Part shown: positions 10,266 through 22,345 of the stretch, piece by piece | Layout of the letters: each line of letters opens with the position of its first letter | Position numbering within the stretch: position 1 is the stretch's first letter | Assembly (NCBI RefSeq): GCF_019575955.1 | Contig: NZ_CP080575.1 | Coordinates: 1,116,001 to 1,180,000, forward strand | Direction: 5' to 3' | Source of the DNA: Nesterenkonia pannonica | Lineage (GTDB): Bacteria > Actinomycetota > Actinomycetes > Actinomycetales > Micrococcaceae | Length of the DNA: 64,000 nucleotides | The notes under the pieces: model-generated | Database searches by the model: none | What the model was told of the DNA's origin: nothing | The model's input: the letters and a program-made list of their open reading frames with translations, nothing else | Made by a program: the position numbers and the translations under genes

Positions 10266-10849
10266 ATGTCCGAGATCTCCACAGCGCCCCAGAGGCGCAG
10301 ACCGAGCAGACGGGCCGCGATCCTCCTTGCAGGAGGTATCGCGGCCCTCGCTTTGCCCTTGACCAGGCCTCCAAGCTCTGGGTCGAGCAGACCCTGGCCC
10401 TTGGTGAGCAGATTGATGTGCTGCCTCCTGTTCTCTACTTCAGGCACCACCTCAATCCCGGGGCCGCCTTCTCCATGGGCACCGACTACACATGGATCTT
10501 CACGCTCATCCAGGCCACCGTCCTGGTGCTTGCGCTGTGGTGGTTCCGTCGTCTCGGCGGCTCCTGGCTGTGGGCGCTGGCACTGGGAGGCCTGGCCGGG
10601 AGTGGTAAGCAACCTCACGGACCGGCTCTTCCGACCCATGGCGCCCGGGGACGGGGCGAGCACACATTCGGCCTCGGGGCAGTCGTCGACTTCATCAGGG
10701 TGCCGAACTTTGCGGTGTTCAACGTAGCTGACAGCTTCATCGTCTGCTCGATCATCGGTCTCTGCGCGCTGATGATCTTCGGCTGGGGGATCGACGGAAG
10801 CCGGGAGAGGGCTGAGGCCTCCGACAGGGATGAGACTCCGGCGTCATGA
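10266..10849 (+). CDS. lspA: Lipoprotein signal peptidase II
   Basis: LspA is the membrane aspartic protease that cleaves the signal peptide of prolipoproteins. Four hydrophobic segments are recoverable. Both catalytic aspartates are present, in NLTDRLF near 10611 and FNVADSF near 10728. The expected motif is G(G/A)xAGNLxDR. The sequence has GTAAGC at 10605-10610, giving Val-Ser where Ala-Gly is conserved. The N-terminal half reads ALDQASKLWVEQTLAL after restoring one T near 10355. Further frame changes are near 10600 and 10645. The TGA at 10847 overlaps the ATG of the following pseudouridine synthase. Confidence 0.88.
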
Positions 10850-11862
10850 GCGGCGAGGCGGCGCCTGGCAACGAGGCTGCAGCTGATGCGTGGAGTGCAG
10901 ACTCTGCGTCGGAGCCGATGCTCCAGCATGTCCCGGCAGAGCTGGGCGGAGCCCGAGCCGATGCGGTGGTCGCGGCGCTGCATGAGATCTCCAGGACGGA
11001 GGCTGCGCAGTGGATCTCCGAGGGTCGGGTCCTCTGGGGCCAGCACCGCAGCCAGGCAGGTGCCCAGCACTCGCGGGCAGCCGGTGCCGCCGTGAAGAAG
11101 TCGGATCGGCTGCCGGTGGATGCGCTCATCCGCGTCGATCGCCCTGTTCCCGAAGATCTGTTGAAGGTGGAGGCTGTGGAAGGTCTGAAGCTGCTTCATG
11201 AGGACGGCGACATCGTCGTCGTCGACAAGCCGACCGGAGTGGCCGCCCACCCATCTCCGGGGTGGAGAGGCCCCACGGTGGTCGGGGCTGCTCGCCCTGG
11301 GCGTGGAGATCGCCACTTCCGGCGCGCAGGAGCGTCGCGGCATCGTCCACCGACTCGATGTCGGAACCTCGGGGGTGATGGTGGTGGCGAAGACCGAACG
11401 TGCCTACAGCGCGCTCAAGGACGCTTTCCGGGATCGTACGCCGCATAAGCGCTACCACGCTCTGGTCCAGGGGCTGCCCGACCCCACTCAGGGCACCGTC
11501 GACGCGCCGATCGGAAGGCATCCCGGCCACGAGTGGCGGTTCGCTGTGGTGGAGGGCGGTCGCCCGGCCCGCACGCACTACGAGCTGATTGAGGCCTTCG
11601 GCCGCGCCTCCTGGTCGATGTTCGACTTGAGACGGGGAGGACGCACCAGATCCGCGTCCACTTCTCCGCCATGGGCAGGCCCTGCGCCGGTGACCTCACC
11701 TACGGCGCAGACCCGGCCTTGGCTGCCGAGCTCAGGCTCACCCGCCAGTGGCTTCATGCCGTTGAGCTGGGATTCGCCCACCCGGCCTCAGGCGAGTATG
11801 TGGAGTTCCGCAGCGAGTACGCGAATGACCTGTCCGAGGCCCTGGCTATTCTTGGAGACTAG
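10846..11862 (+). CDS. rluD: RluA/RluD family 23S rRNA pseudouridine synthase
   Basis: This enzyme isomerises uridines to pseudouridine in 23S rRNA. It has an S4-like N-terminal domain ([20 protein letters not shown]), then [18 protein letters not shown]. The catalytic motif is [18 protein letters not shown], containing the invariant Asp of HRLD. The tail has [17 protein letters not shown]. The gene starts at ATG 10846, overlapping the lspA stop, the usual lspA-rluD pair. Frame changes lie near 11275 and 11625. It ends 12 bases before dnaE. Which RluA subfamily member it is cannot be decided from this view, so the symbol is by gene context. Confidence 0.88.
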
Positions 11863-11874
11863 GAGGAGGCGCTG

Positions 11875-14800
11875 GTGAGTAAGGACTTTGTCCACCTGCA
11901 CAATCACACCGAGTATTCGATGCTCGACGGTGCTGCGAAGATCGGAGAGCTCTTCGAGCAGACCAAGAACCTGGGGATGAACGCGGTCGCCACCACGGAC
12001 CACGGATTCATCTTCGGGGCGTATGAGTTCTGGAAGACTGCCCAGCAGTACGACGTAAGGCCCATCATCGGGCTCGAGGCCTATCTCACGCCGGGAACTC
12101 ACCGCACGGACCGTTCGCGCGTGCGCTTCGGCGACAGGGTGGACGACGTTTCGGGTGCCGGGGCCTACACCCACATGACGATGTGGGCTGAGAGCACCAC
12201 GGGTATGCACAACCTGTTCCGTGCCAGCTCCTGGCTTCGATCGAGGGCTATTTCTACAAGCCTCGTATGGACCGCGAGATTCTCCAGACCTACGGCAAGG
12301 GGCTCATCGCCACCACCGGGTGCGTCTCCGGAGAGATTCAGACGTGGCTGCGTCAGGGCAGTATGAGCAGGCGAAGCGCGCAGCCGGGGAATTCAGGACA
12401 TCTTCGGCAAGGAGAACTTCTTCTGCGAAATCATGGACCACGGCATTGAGATCGAGCGCCGTGTGCAGAAGGAGCTCATCCAGCTGGCCCGAGAGATGAA
12501 CATGCCGCTGGTGGCGACCAACGATCTCCACTACACCCATGCGCACGACTCGAAGGCGCACGGCGCGCTGCTGTGCGTGCAGTCGAACAACACCCTGGAT
12601 GACCCCAAGCGGTTCAAGTTCGACTCGGATGAGTTCTACCTGAAGTCCCCGCTCAGATGCGCGAGCTCTTCAGGGACTTCCCGGAGGCCTGCGACAACAC
12701 CCTCGCCATCGCGGAGCGGTGCCAGGTCGAATTCCACGAGTCCAACGGCGAATACATGCCGCGCTTTCCGGTGCCGGAGGGCGAATCGGAGGAGTCCTGG
12801 TTCGTCAAAGAGGTCGAGCGGGGGCTGGCCTATCGCTATCCCTCCGGAATCCCGGACGCGGTGCGGAAGCAGGCCGAGTATGAGATCGGCGTCATCCTTC
12901 AGATGGGCTTCCCCGGCTACTTCCTGGTGGTGGCGGACTTCATCAAGTGGGCCAAGGAGAACGGGATTCGAGTCGGACCCGGGCGAGGCTCCGGCGCAGG
13001 CTCCATGGTGGCCTACGCGATGCGGATCACCGATCTGGACCCGCTGCAGCACGGTCTCATCTTTGAGCGCTTCCTCAATCCCGAGCGCGTCTCGATGCCG
13101 GACTTCGACGTCGACTTCGACGACCGCCGCCGCTCCGAAGTCATCGACTACGTCATTCGCAAATATGGGGACGAGCGGGTGGCGATGATCGTCACCTACG
13201 GCACGATCAAGTCCAAGCAGGCGCTGAAGGACGCCGCCCGCGTCATGGGCGAGCCCTTCCAGACCGGCGAGACGCTGACCAAGGCCATGCCTCCGGACGC
13301 GCAGGGCAAGCCGATGCCGCTGGGCGACATCGAGAACGACAAATCCTCCCGCTACAAAGAGGCGCAGGAGATGCGGGAGACCATCAACAGGGACCCTCGC
13401 TATCGGGAGATCTTCGACCTGGCGACGGGCCTGGAGGGGCTGAAGCGTCAGTGGGGAGTCCACGCCGCTGGCGTGATCATGTCTTCGGACCCCTGATCGA
13501 CATCATTCCGCTGATGAAGCGTGAACAGGATGGTGCGATCATCACCCAGTTCGACTACCCCACCTGTGAGACGCTCGGGCTCATCAAGATGGACTTCCTG
13601 GGCCTGCGCAACCTCACCATCCTTTCGGACGCCCTCGAGAACGTGAAGCTCAACCGAGGGGAGGACATTGACCTCGAGATGCTCGGCGTCGACGATCCCG
13701 CCTCGTACGAGCTGCTGGCGAGCGGCAAGACCCTGGGCGTCTTTCAGCTGGACGGGTCAGGGCTGCAGTCGCTGCTGAAGGCGATGAAGCCGGACAACTT
13801 CGAGGACATTTCGGCGACGATCGCGCTGTACCGGCCCGGTCCGATGGGAGCCGACTCCCACACGAACTACGCCAAGAGGAAGAACGGGGTCCAGGACGTC
13901 ACCCCGATCCACCCGGAGCTCGAGGAGTCGCTCTCCGACATTCTCGACACGACCTACGGTCTGATCATCTATCAGGAGCAGGTCATGGCCATTGCTCAGA
14001 AGGTGGCGGGGTACAGCCTGGGGCAGGCAGACATTCTGCGTCGCGCGATGGGCAAGAAGAAGAAGTCGGAGCTCGACAAGCAGCAGGTCGGCTTCTTCGA
14101 GGGCATGAAGGCCAACGGCTACTCGGAGCAGGCAGCGCAGACGCTGTGGGACATCCTTCTGCCCTTCTCCGACTACGCATTCAACAAGGCCCACTCGGCC
14201 GCCTACGGTCTCATCGCATACTGGACCGCATATATGAAGGCCAACTACCCGGCCGAGTACATGGCGGCCCTGCTGACAAGCGTCGGTGAGAACCGTGACA
14301 AGCTGGCGATCTATCTCGCAGAGTGCCGACGCATGGGCATCACGGTGACCGCACCGAGCATCAACGAGTCGGCGCTGACGTTCACGCCGGTGGGCGATGA
14401 CACCATCCGCTTCGGCATGGGCGCGGTCCGCAACGTCGGGACGAACGTCGTGGCGGGAATGGTCAGCGCCCGTCAGGAGCAGGAGCGTTCGAGAGCCTGG
14501 GCGACTTCTTCAAGAAGGTCCCCATGCAGGTCTGCAACAAGCGCACAGTGGAATCCATGATCAAAGCCGGTGCCTTCGACGAGCTGGGCCATACTCGTCG
14601 AGCTTTGGTCACCGTGCACGAGCAGGCCATTGACCAGGCGGTGAAGCAGAAGAAGGACTCGCAGCAGTATGAGACCGACATCTTCGGCGCGTTCGCCGCG
14701 GACGATGACGAGCTCAGCGGCTTCGATGCGGTGCCGGTGCCGGACCTGCCGGAGTGGGATAAGAAGGACAAGCTGGGCTTCGAGCGCGAGATGCTAGGCC

Positions 14801-15399
14801 TCTACGTCTCGGACCACCCGCTCCAAGGCTTGGAGCGAACCCTCTCCCACTACGCCGACAGGTCCGTGGCCTCAGTGGTGAGCGAAGATGGCCCTGCTGA
14901 TGGCGCGACGGTCGTCATATGCGGCATGATCACGGGTCTGCAGCGCAAGGTGGCGAAGTCCGGCAACCCCTATGCCCGGGCCGAGATCGAAGACATGGGC
15001 GCCTCGATCGAGGTGATGTTCTTCGGCAAGACCTATCAGGCGGTCTCGATGGTTCTGGCTGAGGACCTCATCGTGGCCGTGAAGGGGCAGGTGGACCGCC
15101 GTGAGGACGGGGGCGTGGTGGTCAAGGCCCAGGACGTGACAGTCCCCGAGATCACCGACGACGGCGGCTCTGGTCCGCTGGTGCTTGCGCTTCCGGTGCA
15201 GAAGGCTACGGAGAAGACCGTTACGGAGCTCGGCGATGTGCTTAAGGCTCACCGAGGGACATCGGACGTCCACGTGCGGCTGCTCACCGGAGATCGTGTG
15301 GAGATCATGCGCCTGGGTGAGGAGTACAAGGTTGATCCCTCGCCCGCGCTCTACGGCGATCTGAAGGTCCTGCTGGGCCCCGCCTGCCTCGAGGTCTGA
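11875..15399 (+). CDS. dnaE: DNA polymerase III alpha subunit DnaE
   Basis: This is the replicative polymerase catalytic subunit, about 1,175 residues after reconstruction, the normal DnaE1 length. The GTG start at 11875 follows AGGAGGAGG. The PHP domain opens with [16 protein letters not shown]. The palm has [12 protein letters not shown] with the catalytic aspartates, preceded by [18 protein letters not shown] helix-hairpin-helix region and an OB-fold ([18 protein letters not shown]) follow. Every frame change I could resolve is a lost base in a C or G run (near 12228, 12358, 12392, 12652, 13493 and 14485), so the intact gene is almost certainly present in the organism. Confidence 0.95.
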
Positions 15400-15436
15400 C
15401 CAGGGCACAAGATGTAGTTGAACCTTGCGGTGGCCG

Positions 15437-15449
15437 ACACAATATGTGG
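15437..15449 (+). promoter_or_regulatory. Possible NrdR box upstream of nrdR
   Basis: ACACAATATGTGG is near-palindromic and resembles one NrdR box (consensus close to ACACwATATATwGTGT). It lies 41 bases before the nrdR start. Only one copy is seen, whereas NrdR usually binds tandem boxes, so this is tentative. Confidence 0.3.
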
Positions 15450-15489
15450 CGCGTAGGCTCTGAACCAGGAGATGAAGGAGGCCCCGCAC

Positions 15490-15989
15490 ATGCACTGCCC
15501 GTTCTGCCGACACGATTCGTCACGAGTCGTGGACTCGCGCACCCTGGACGACGGCTCCGGCATCAGACGTCGGCGTCAGTGCCCCGTGTGCTCCAAGCGC
15601 TTCACCACGGTCGAGACGACCAGCCTGACTGTTGTGAAGCGTTCGGGGGCGGCTGAACCGTTCGACCGCTCGAAGGTCATCAACGGTGTCAGGAAGGCGT
15701 GCCAGGGAGACCCGTCTCCGCCGATGATCTTGCCGTCCTGGCCCAAGAGGTGGAGGAGGCGATCCGCGCCTCCGGCAATGCCGAGGTGGACGCCAACGAC
15801 GTCGGCCTCGCCATCCTTCGCCCGCTGCGCGCCCTCGATCTCGTCGCCTACCTGCGCTTCGCGAGCGTATACCGGGGCTTTGAGAACCTCGACGACTTCC
15901 AGGAGGCGATCGATGAGCTGCGCCGGGAGGAGCACGAGCCTTCGGGCAGCGGTGCCACCGTGGTCCAGCCCCGGTTCGGTTTCCGGTAG
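15490..15989 (+). CDS. nrdR: Transcriptional repressor NrdR
   Basis: NrdR represses ribonucleotide reductase genes in response to (d)ATP. The zinc ribbon is complete: [17 protein letters not shown] and [16 protein letters not shown]. The ATP-cone follows, ending with [16 protein letters not shown]. The start ATG 15490 is chosen because AAGGAGG lies 6-12 bases upstream. An earlier ATG at 15472 would include that ribosome binding site in the coding region. One base is lost near 15715 within [19 protein letters not shown]. It stops at TAG 15987, giving about 167 residues. Confidence 0.92.
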
Positions 15990-16265
15990 ACTCAAAGACG
16001 CAGTATGGCCGGGTTCTTCAGGGAAGGTTGGACCCGGCCGCCGGTTTCTTCGCAGGTGCGGATGCTCTGCCGAGCAGCGCATCCGCCGGGACGGCGCGCG
16101 GCGTCGGGGGATGTCACATTGAGTAGGCCTCGGGGCATCCACTTCCGCACGCATGCCGCTGCAGTTAGGGTGGCTCCGGTCGCCCATTGGCCGCACGACG
16201 GAGGCGACGGCCCTGTGAACGGGATGGTCCAGGGGAACTTTGCACAGACAAGGACGGAACAGGCG
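15990..16265. other. Intergenic region between nrdR and the first LuxR-type regulator
   Basis: I see no gene here. An 8-base inverted repeat, GCGGATGC (16058-16065) and GCATCCGC (16079-16086), could be a weak hairpin but has no T run. The promoter of the regulator is expected here but no convincing -35/-10 pair stands out. AAGGA at about 16250 could be the ribosome binding site for the ATG at 16266. Confidence 0.4.
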
Positions 16266-19214
16266 ATGGTCGCTGCTGACTACCCCTTTGTAGGTCGCCG
16301 CGACGAACTGCTCAGGATTCGCGCAGCAGGCGAACGGGTTCGGCGAGGACAGTCGCAGTTCGTGCTCCTGGAGGGGCTCGTAAGCGTGGGCAAGACAGAG
16401 CTGATGCGCCGGGCTCGGGACAGCTTCCCCGAATGGCCGGAGTACGGCGTCGTGCTCAGCCGTCACCAGAGGGCCACTCACAGTGCGGTCCTGCACGGCC
16501 TGTTGGAGGGCAGCGCAGTTGCCTGCAACGAAGCCAGCGTCGAGGAGATCGCTGCGAAGCTTCTTCGCGGCGCGCAGGAGTTCGAGGCTCCGATGATCGT
16601 CTCTGTCGGAGAGCTCCATCATGCGGATGATTTCTCCGCTGAGCTGCTGTGGCAGGTTCTGAGCACGTTGGTGGACAGCCCCGTGCTCGTCCTGATGTCC
16701 TCCGCGCCCAGTGCACGCCCTGAGATCCAGCGCCTTGCTCAGCTGGCACAGGTCAGTCCCAGGGCACGCACATCGCCCTGGCCCCCTGACGCTGGACGAT
16801 GTGAAGGACTATCTGGGCATCTGCACCGGCTTTGCCGTCAGTCGCGAGGCGGCTGCCAGGGTCCATCGGGCCACAGACGGCTATCCGCTCCTCGTCCGAT
16901 GCGTGGGGACGTGGCTGCAGTCGACTCCTATGGGCCGCCGCGGGATCGATCAGGCGATTCGGCACGCGCTGGAGCACGAGGACCTTCTTCACATCCGCAC
17001 TCAGCTCGCCATCAGCCTGGAGGGTGTCGGGGAGCCGACCGGCCGTGTGCTCGACATCCTCGCTGCGGCGGAGACACCGATCTCCGAACGGAATCTCGAG
17101 AGCATCCTCGGTGAACGGATCAGCCCGCGGGAGCTCGTTCAGACCGGGATGGTGCGTTGGGATGACGCTTCCTGCGGCTACGCGCTGAGGATGCGTGCCG
17201 CAGGCCGCGGACTCATCGGCCGCCTCAGCTGCGAGGAGCGCCGTGATCTTCATCTGGCTCTTGCCGCGGTGCTCAGCGGCCGCGAGAGCATGCATCACCA
17301 GGTGGCCGCCGCGCAGCTCGACCCGGAGGCGGTGGAAGCAGAGAGTCTCCACGAGCAGCTGGTCGAAGCTGGCCGCGAGGCGGCTGAGGCAGGTGACTGC
17401 GGCGAGGCCTTCAAGCTCGTGCGCCTCAGTGCCAGATTGCGTCCCGACGTCGAGGGCCTGACACGGCTGGGGCTGCTCGCGGTGTCGGCTGACCGCCGGA
17501 AGGACCTGGTCGAGTTCGAGCCAGCTGTGCGCGCCCTTCCGGCCTCGGCGGGCCGTTCGGCTCTTCTGGCGATGCTGAGCATCCAGCGGGCCGACCCGCA
17601 GGGTGCCCTGAAGGAGCTGGATAGGCGTACGGACCTCTCAGGGAAGAGTCAGGACTGCTTCTCTACGCTCAGACACTGTCGGATGTGTGCGGACACCTGA
17701 TTCTTCTCGGGGTGCGATCCATCCTCAGGGCACGCTGAGCCGCACTCTCGAAGCCGTGGAGCGGCACCAGGAGAGACTGCGCAGCGAACGCGCGAAGCAG
17801 CTGTCGTCGGGGCAGGACATCGAACCCGCATGGGATTTGGGGTACGCGGCCGGGCTGCACGGGATGCTGACAGTCTGGCGAACAGTGGAAGGCATCAGTC
17901 CCAAATCGGTCACGGCTGGGCTGCAGACCATCGCCGCTCATGTCGAGCTCCTGAAGAAGTTCCCGGGCACTGAGCGCCCACGGGCGATCCTGCGCAGCCT
18001 GCGCGGAACCAGGATGGCCCAGTTCTCGGAGCACCGCGAGGCGCTCGGCGAGCTGACGCCTCTGACGAATCTTGGGGAACGGACGCCTACTCGCTCCAGG
18101 CGCGCGCTCAGACGGCGCTGCTGCTCTTCAACGCGGGCAAATGGCGCGAAGCCCACGAGACGGCCGAGGCCGCCGCAGGAGAGGCGCTGCTCGACGACGA
18201 GAACGGCGCGTCGCTGCTGGCATATGCGCTCACCTGCCTGGTCCCCGCGGCCCGTGGCCAGGTGTACAAAGTTCAGCCTGTGATCCGACAGCTCGAGGAA
18301 GCTCCGCTGTCAGGTCCTCTTGTGGAGGGCGTCTTGTGCACCGTGAAAGCATGGGCGGCCATCTCAGAGGGCGCGCACAGCGAGGCTGCGCAGCACCTGC
18401 TCGCAGCGCGCAGCGCATCGAGCGGATGGTGGCTGGTCGGGCTCGAGCCGCTTCTGCTCCTGGCCCGAGAGCTGCACTGCTCCGAGTGGTCTGAGCTTCT
18501 CCCTGGGCTGATGCGGTCCGCCTCCCAAGACGTCCCGAGCCTGGTGGGCTCCCAGCTCGCAGTGCTGGAGTACCTCAAAGGGTTCGAGTCCTGGGGCCAG
18601 GGCGAGCCCGGGCGTGCCATGGAGAGCTTCGTCAGAACCCTGAAGTTCTTCGACAGGCAGCCTCCGCTGCAGGCCTCACAGGCAGCCGTCGAAGGCGGCG
18701 GGTTCCGACTGCTGCGCGCGATGCTGGGCCTCGATATGGCTGCTCTGTTCGTTGAGCACCGCGAGGCTCTCCCCGCACATCGTTCGCTCGCACTCGAGAT
18801 GGTCGTCTGGTCGGCAAGCGTCTTCCAGGCATGCGGCAGCCAGACCCTGTTCGACGCTGCCTCGGAGCTCATGGAACGGGTGCGGACCAGGCCGAACGAC
18901 GCCCCGCTCCGCGTACGAGCCCGATCCAGGCTCCGCCTGCCCAGGAAACCGCGCCCTCAGCTGCTCCGATGCCCCAGATCAGCGGGGACGGGCCGCCGCT
19001 GACCGACGTGCTGGAGCACCTCTCGTCGCGAGAGCAGGAGATCGCGTTCGCAGTCGCTGAGGGGAACACGAACCGGGAGGTCGCCGAAGACTTGGTCATC
19101 TCGGTGCGGACTGTTGAATACCACGTGGGGAACATTCTGCAGAAGCTGGACCTGGAGTCCAGGAAGGAGCTCCGCCAGCTGCTCCGAGCCGCCTCGGTGG
19201 AGCAGCGGGCGTAG
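16266..19214 (+). CDS. Large ATP-binding LuxR-family regulator (LAL type), first copy
   Basis: About 980 residues after joining frames. The N-terminus has DYPFVGRRDELLRI followed by a P-loop read as EGLVSVGKTELM. The Val-Ser comes from GTAAGC at 16380, and Ala-Gly is the usual sequence there. A Walker B-like stretch (MIVSVGELHHADD) follows. The long middle is helical, TPR/MalT-like. The C-terminus is a LuxR helix-turn-helix: LSSREQEIAFAVAEGNTNRE, then DLVISVRTVEYHVGNILQKL. Frame changes are near 16760, 17650-17700, 18075 and 18920. LAL proteins are usually activators whose signal is unknown. Position next to the flagellar genes suggests, but does not prove, a link to motility. Confidence 0.85.
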
Positions 19215-19277
19215 GGAGCTGCTTGAACTCCGCGGCAGAACGGCTCCGGGCATCGCATTGTGCTGGAAGGACGGACG

Positions 19278-22273
19278 GTGAGCTCTGTGCGTGCATTCAC
19301 CGGGCGTGAGGCAGAACTGGCGGCGATCGCCAAGCAGGCAGGCGAATGCGCCGAGACGGGGACCCCGTGTGGTGCTGATAGAAGGGCCTCCCGGGATCGG
19401 CAAGTCGGCCCTGGTGCACGAAGCCCTGCGTGTGGTCACGCCGGACTGGCAGTCCCACGAAGTTCACTTTGATCCCAGCGACGCCGACCGTCCCCTCGAC
19501 GCTGTCGTCCAGTTCTTGAGATACGACGCCAGAGCGGACGCGCCTCGTGACGTGCCCAGGCTCGTACAGATGCTTCTGGAGCAGACTCAGCGCCTCGCCG
19601 AACCGTTCGTGATGGTGGTGGAGAACCTGCACTGGGCCGACGACGGCACACGAGACGTGCTCTATCAGACGGCACGGGATGCCACGCGCTCACCTCTGCT
19701 CATCATCGCCACAGTCCAGCCGCAGCACCATGAGTCCGTGTCGCGGTTCGGGCGCCTGGCCGATGCGCATTCCACCAGTGTGCACCTGGTGCTGGAGCCG
19801 CTGGGTGCTGACGAGATCAGGCAGAGGCTGGTCGATGCCAGCGGGCTTCCGTCGGCGCGCCGGTCGCGGAGAGAGTGCTGCAGGCCACCGACGGCTTCCC
19901 AGCGTTTGTGGACCATGTGGGCCGCTGGCTGGCGAGCTCAGGTCCCGGCGGCAGCCGTCACATCGATGACGCGCTGGAATCGTTCGGCGACGGCGGCGGT
20001 CCCTCGGCGGACCTGAAAGCTAAGCCTTGCTCGTGCGCTGCTGCACTGCGACAGCGGCACCAGAGTCCTTATGGACCTGCTGGCTGCGGCTGACCGAGGG
20101 CTCTCGATCGCTGACATGAAGGCCGTGCTCGGCGTGACGCCCGTGACTGAGGGTCTTCAGGACTGTCCGCTTGTCGCCAGCAGAATGGGCCGCTTCGACC
20201 TTCGCTACGGTGTGGTCCGGGCCGCGCTGCGTCGCCTGATTCCGCCGGAGCGGCTCGCGGCGCATCACTCAGCGTTGGCAGAGATCAACGAGCCGAGCAG
20301 GAGCTTCCTGCACCTGGCGCAGGCGGCGCAGCTCAACGGCGAGGAGACGGAGGGGCTTATCCCTCAGCTGCTGGATGCGGCCGCGGACAGCGTGGCGTCG
20401 GGAGAGCGCAGAGGCGCCCTCGAGCTGACGTCTGCCACGTGCGAGATAGTGGAGTCCCCGGCGGCGCTGGAGAGCTTCGCGAGGGCTGCCCTGCGAGCCA
20501 AGCGCAGCAGGCGGCTGCGTCAGATCGCCTCCGCGGCTGACCGTCTTCCTCCGGGAGTCCTGAGATCGGCCCTTCGCGCTCGCCTGCACCTCGATGCTGG
20601 CCGCTTCGACGCCGCTCAGTTCGAGCTGAACCGGGTGACCGACTTCTCCGGCGCCTCGACCGAGGCGACCCTGCTGTTCGGCGAGGTCGTGTGCATGCTG
20701 GCCCGGGTTCAAGCCGCGCTCGGCGACTTCAGCGTCATGCACGGGCTTTTCCGGATCGTCCTCGCTCAGCTGGCTGTCACGGAGCGAGGTCTCTCGGAAG
20801 GTCGTCAGTAAGCCCACACTGCTGCTCGTGCGCGGACCGATCTCATCAACGTCCGTGCCATGCTGAAGATGTGGTCAGCTCTCGCCGGATGCGAAGGCCC
20901 GCGTCTCGCCTCGGCCCATTCCGTTGTCGGGCAGATGCTGATGGACCTGGAGCTGCAGCCGGGGACCGAGTCCGCACAGGCCATGCTCAGGACCATCAGG
21001 GGCGCAGGCCTGAGACAGATGGGCGCGCGGGCTGATGCCGTCGAGGATCTGGAGTGGGTCAGCCGTCACCACTGGCAGTACCTGGAGGACGGAGCGGTGA
21101 CGTACGCCAGGGTGCAGCTTGTGTACGCGCTCTTCGACGCAGGCCTGTGGGACGATGCCGCGGAGCTCGCCCTCGAAGCTGCCGGGTCGGTGCTGCTGGA
21201 CGGGGAGGACCCTGCCGCGATCATCGCCTATGGCGTGGTCGCCCTCGTGCCAAACCTGCAGGTCTCAGCTGTCGGAGTGGGAGCGGACTCTGCAGGCAGT
21301 CGCAGATGTCGGGGAGCGCGCGGGCCCTATGGCCCAGGCGGCCCGATTCTACGCATTGGCGTGGGATGCGATCATGCGCGCGGACCATGAGCGGGCGGTC
21401 GGTTTCCTCTTGAGAATGCACGGCGCCTACCGCTGGTGGAGGAGGGGTCACGTCCGGGATGCTGCTGGCCCGCTCGTACTTTCACGCAGGCCAGCCGAGC
21501 GCCATCCCGGCGCTGCTCCGGGATCTGGAGTCGAACTCGGCGGCGGTCGAACGCACCCGCTCCTTCGCCTCCCTCTACCTTCAGGGGCTGGGCTCACTGG
21601 GGAGGGGCGCGCTGAGGACGGTGTGACATCTCTTCTGGCGGCACTCGATGAAATGACCACGGAGCCGCCGCTTCGGCGCGGCATGCCGGAAGGCGAAGGC
21701 GGCGGCTACAGGATCTTCCGCGCGCTGCTCGCCATGGACATCGGGCAGGCTGTCTCTGAGAATCACACCGAGCTGGCCCATCACGAGGAGCGGGCCGGGA
21801 AGCTGCTCGCGTGGGCAGTGCAGGTCTGGCAGAGCTGCTCGTCCCCGAGTCTCACAGGGCAGGCCCAGGCTCTCCTCACGGCGCTGACCTGCCGCGCAGA
21901 GAAGGATCAGAAGGCGGCAGAAGCTGACCGTCCCACTATCCACGTGTACAGCGGCGCTGACGTGCCCACCGCGCCGATGCCTATCGTGCCGACCGCCGAC
22001 GCCCATCCGACCGGTTCCATGCAGCGGGTCATCTACGACCTGCCCACCTCGGTGCCCGACGAAGCCGTGCGGATGATGTCCGCTCTGACCGCGCGGGAGC
22101 GCGAAGTTGCGCTGCTGGTCGGCCAAGGGCTGACGAACAAAGACATTGCCCAGGACCTGGTGCTCTCCGTCCGCACCGTCGAGTTTCACGTGACCAACGT
22201 CCTCGGAAAGCTCAGCCTGAGATCGCGGCACGAGCTGCGCCGCATGCTGCAGCCACGAGGCCTCACCACCTGA
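19278..22273 (+). CDS. Large ATP-binding LuxR-family regulator (LAL type), second copy
   Basis: A paralogue of the preceding gene with the same plan and length (about 1,000 residues). The GTG at 19278 follows GGAAGGA. It has AFTGREAELAAIAKQ, the P-loop LIEGPPGIGKSALVHEAL and a Walker B region FVMVVENLHWADDGTRD. The C-terminal helix-turn-helix reads LTAREREVALLVGQGLTNKD, then VLSVRTVEFHVTNVLGKLSL. GCTAAGC at 20020 and GTAAGC at 20808 (which makes a false TAA) both fit GCCGGC. Other frame changes are near 19365, 19850, 21270, 21440 and 21600. The ATPase motifs are more complete here than in the first copy. Confidence 0.85.
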
Positions 22274-22345
22274 CACCCCCTGTGCCTGCCTGATGATCGG
22301 GGCTAGTATTCGCACACGCGTCGTCTCCTGATCGAAGGGGCCTCT

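Noticed and set aside
1-15399. Decaying genome with pseudogenised division and replication genes
   Set aside because: Codon bias and protein conservation are fully preserved on both sides of every break, which is not expected if genes had been inactive.
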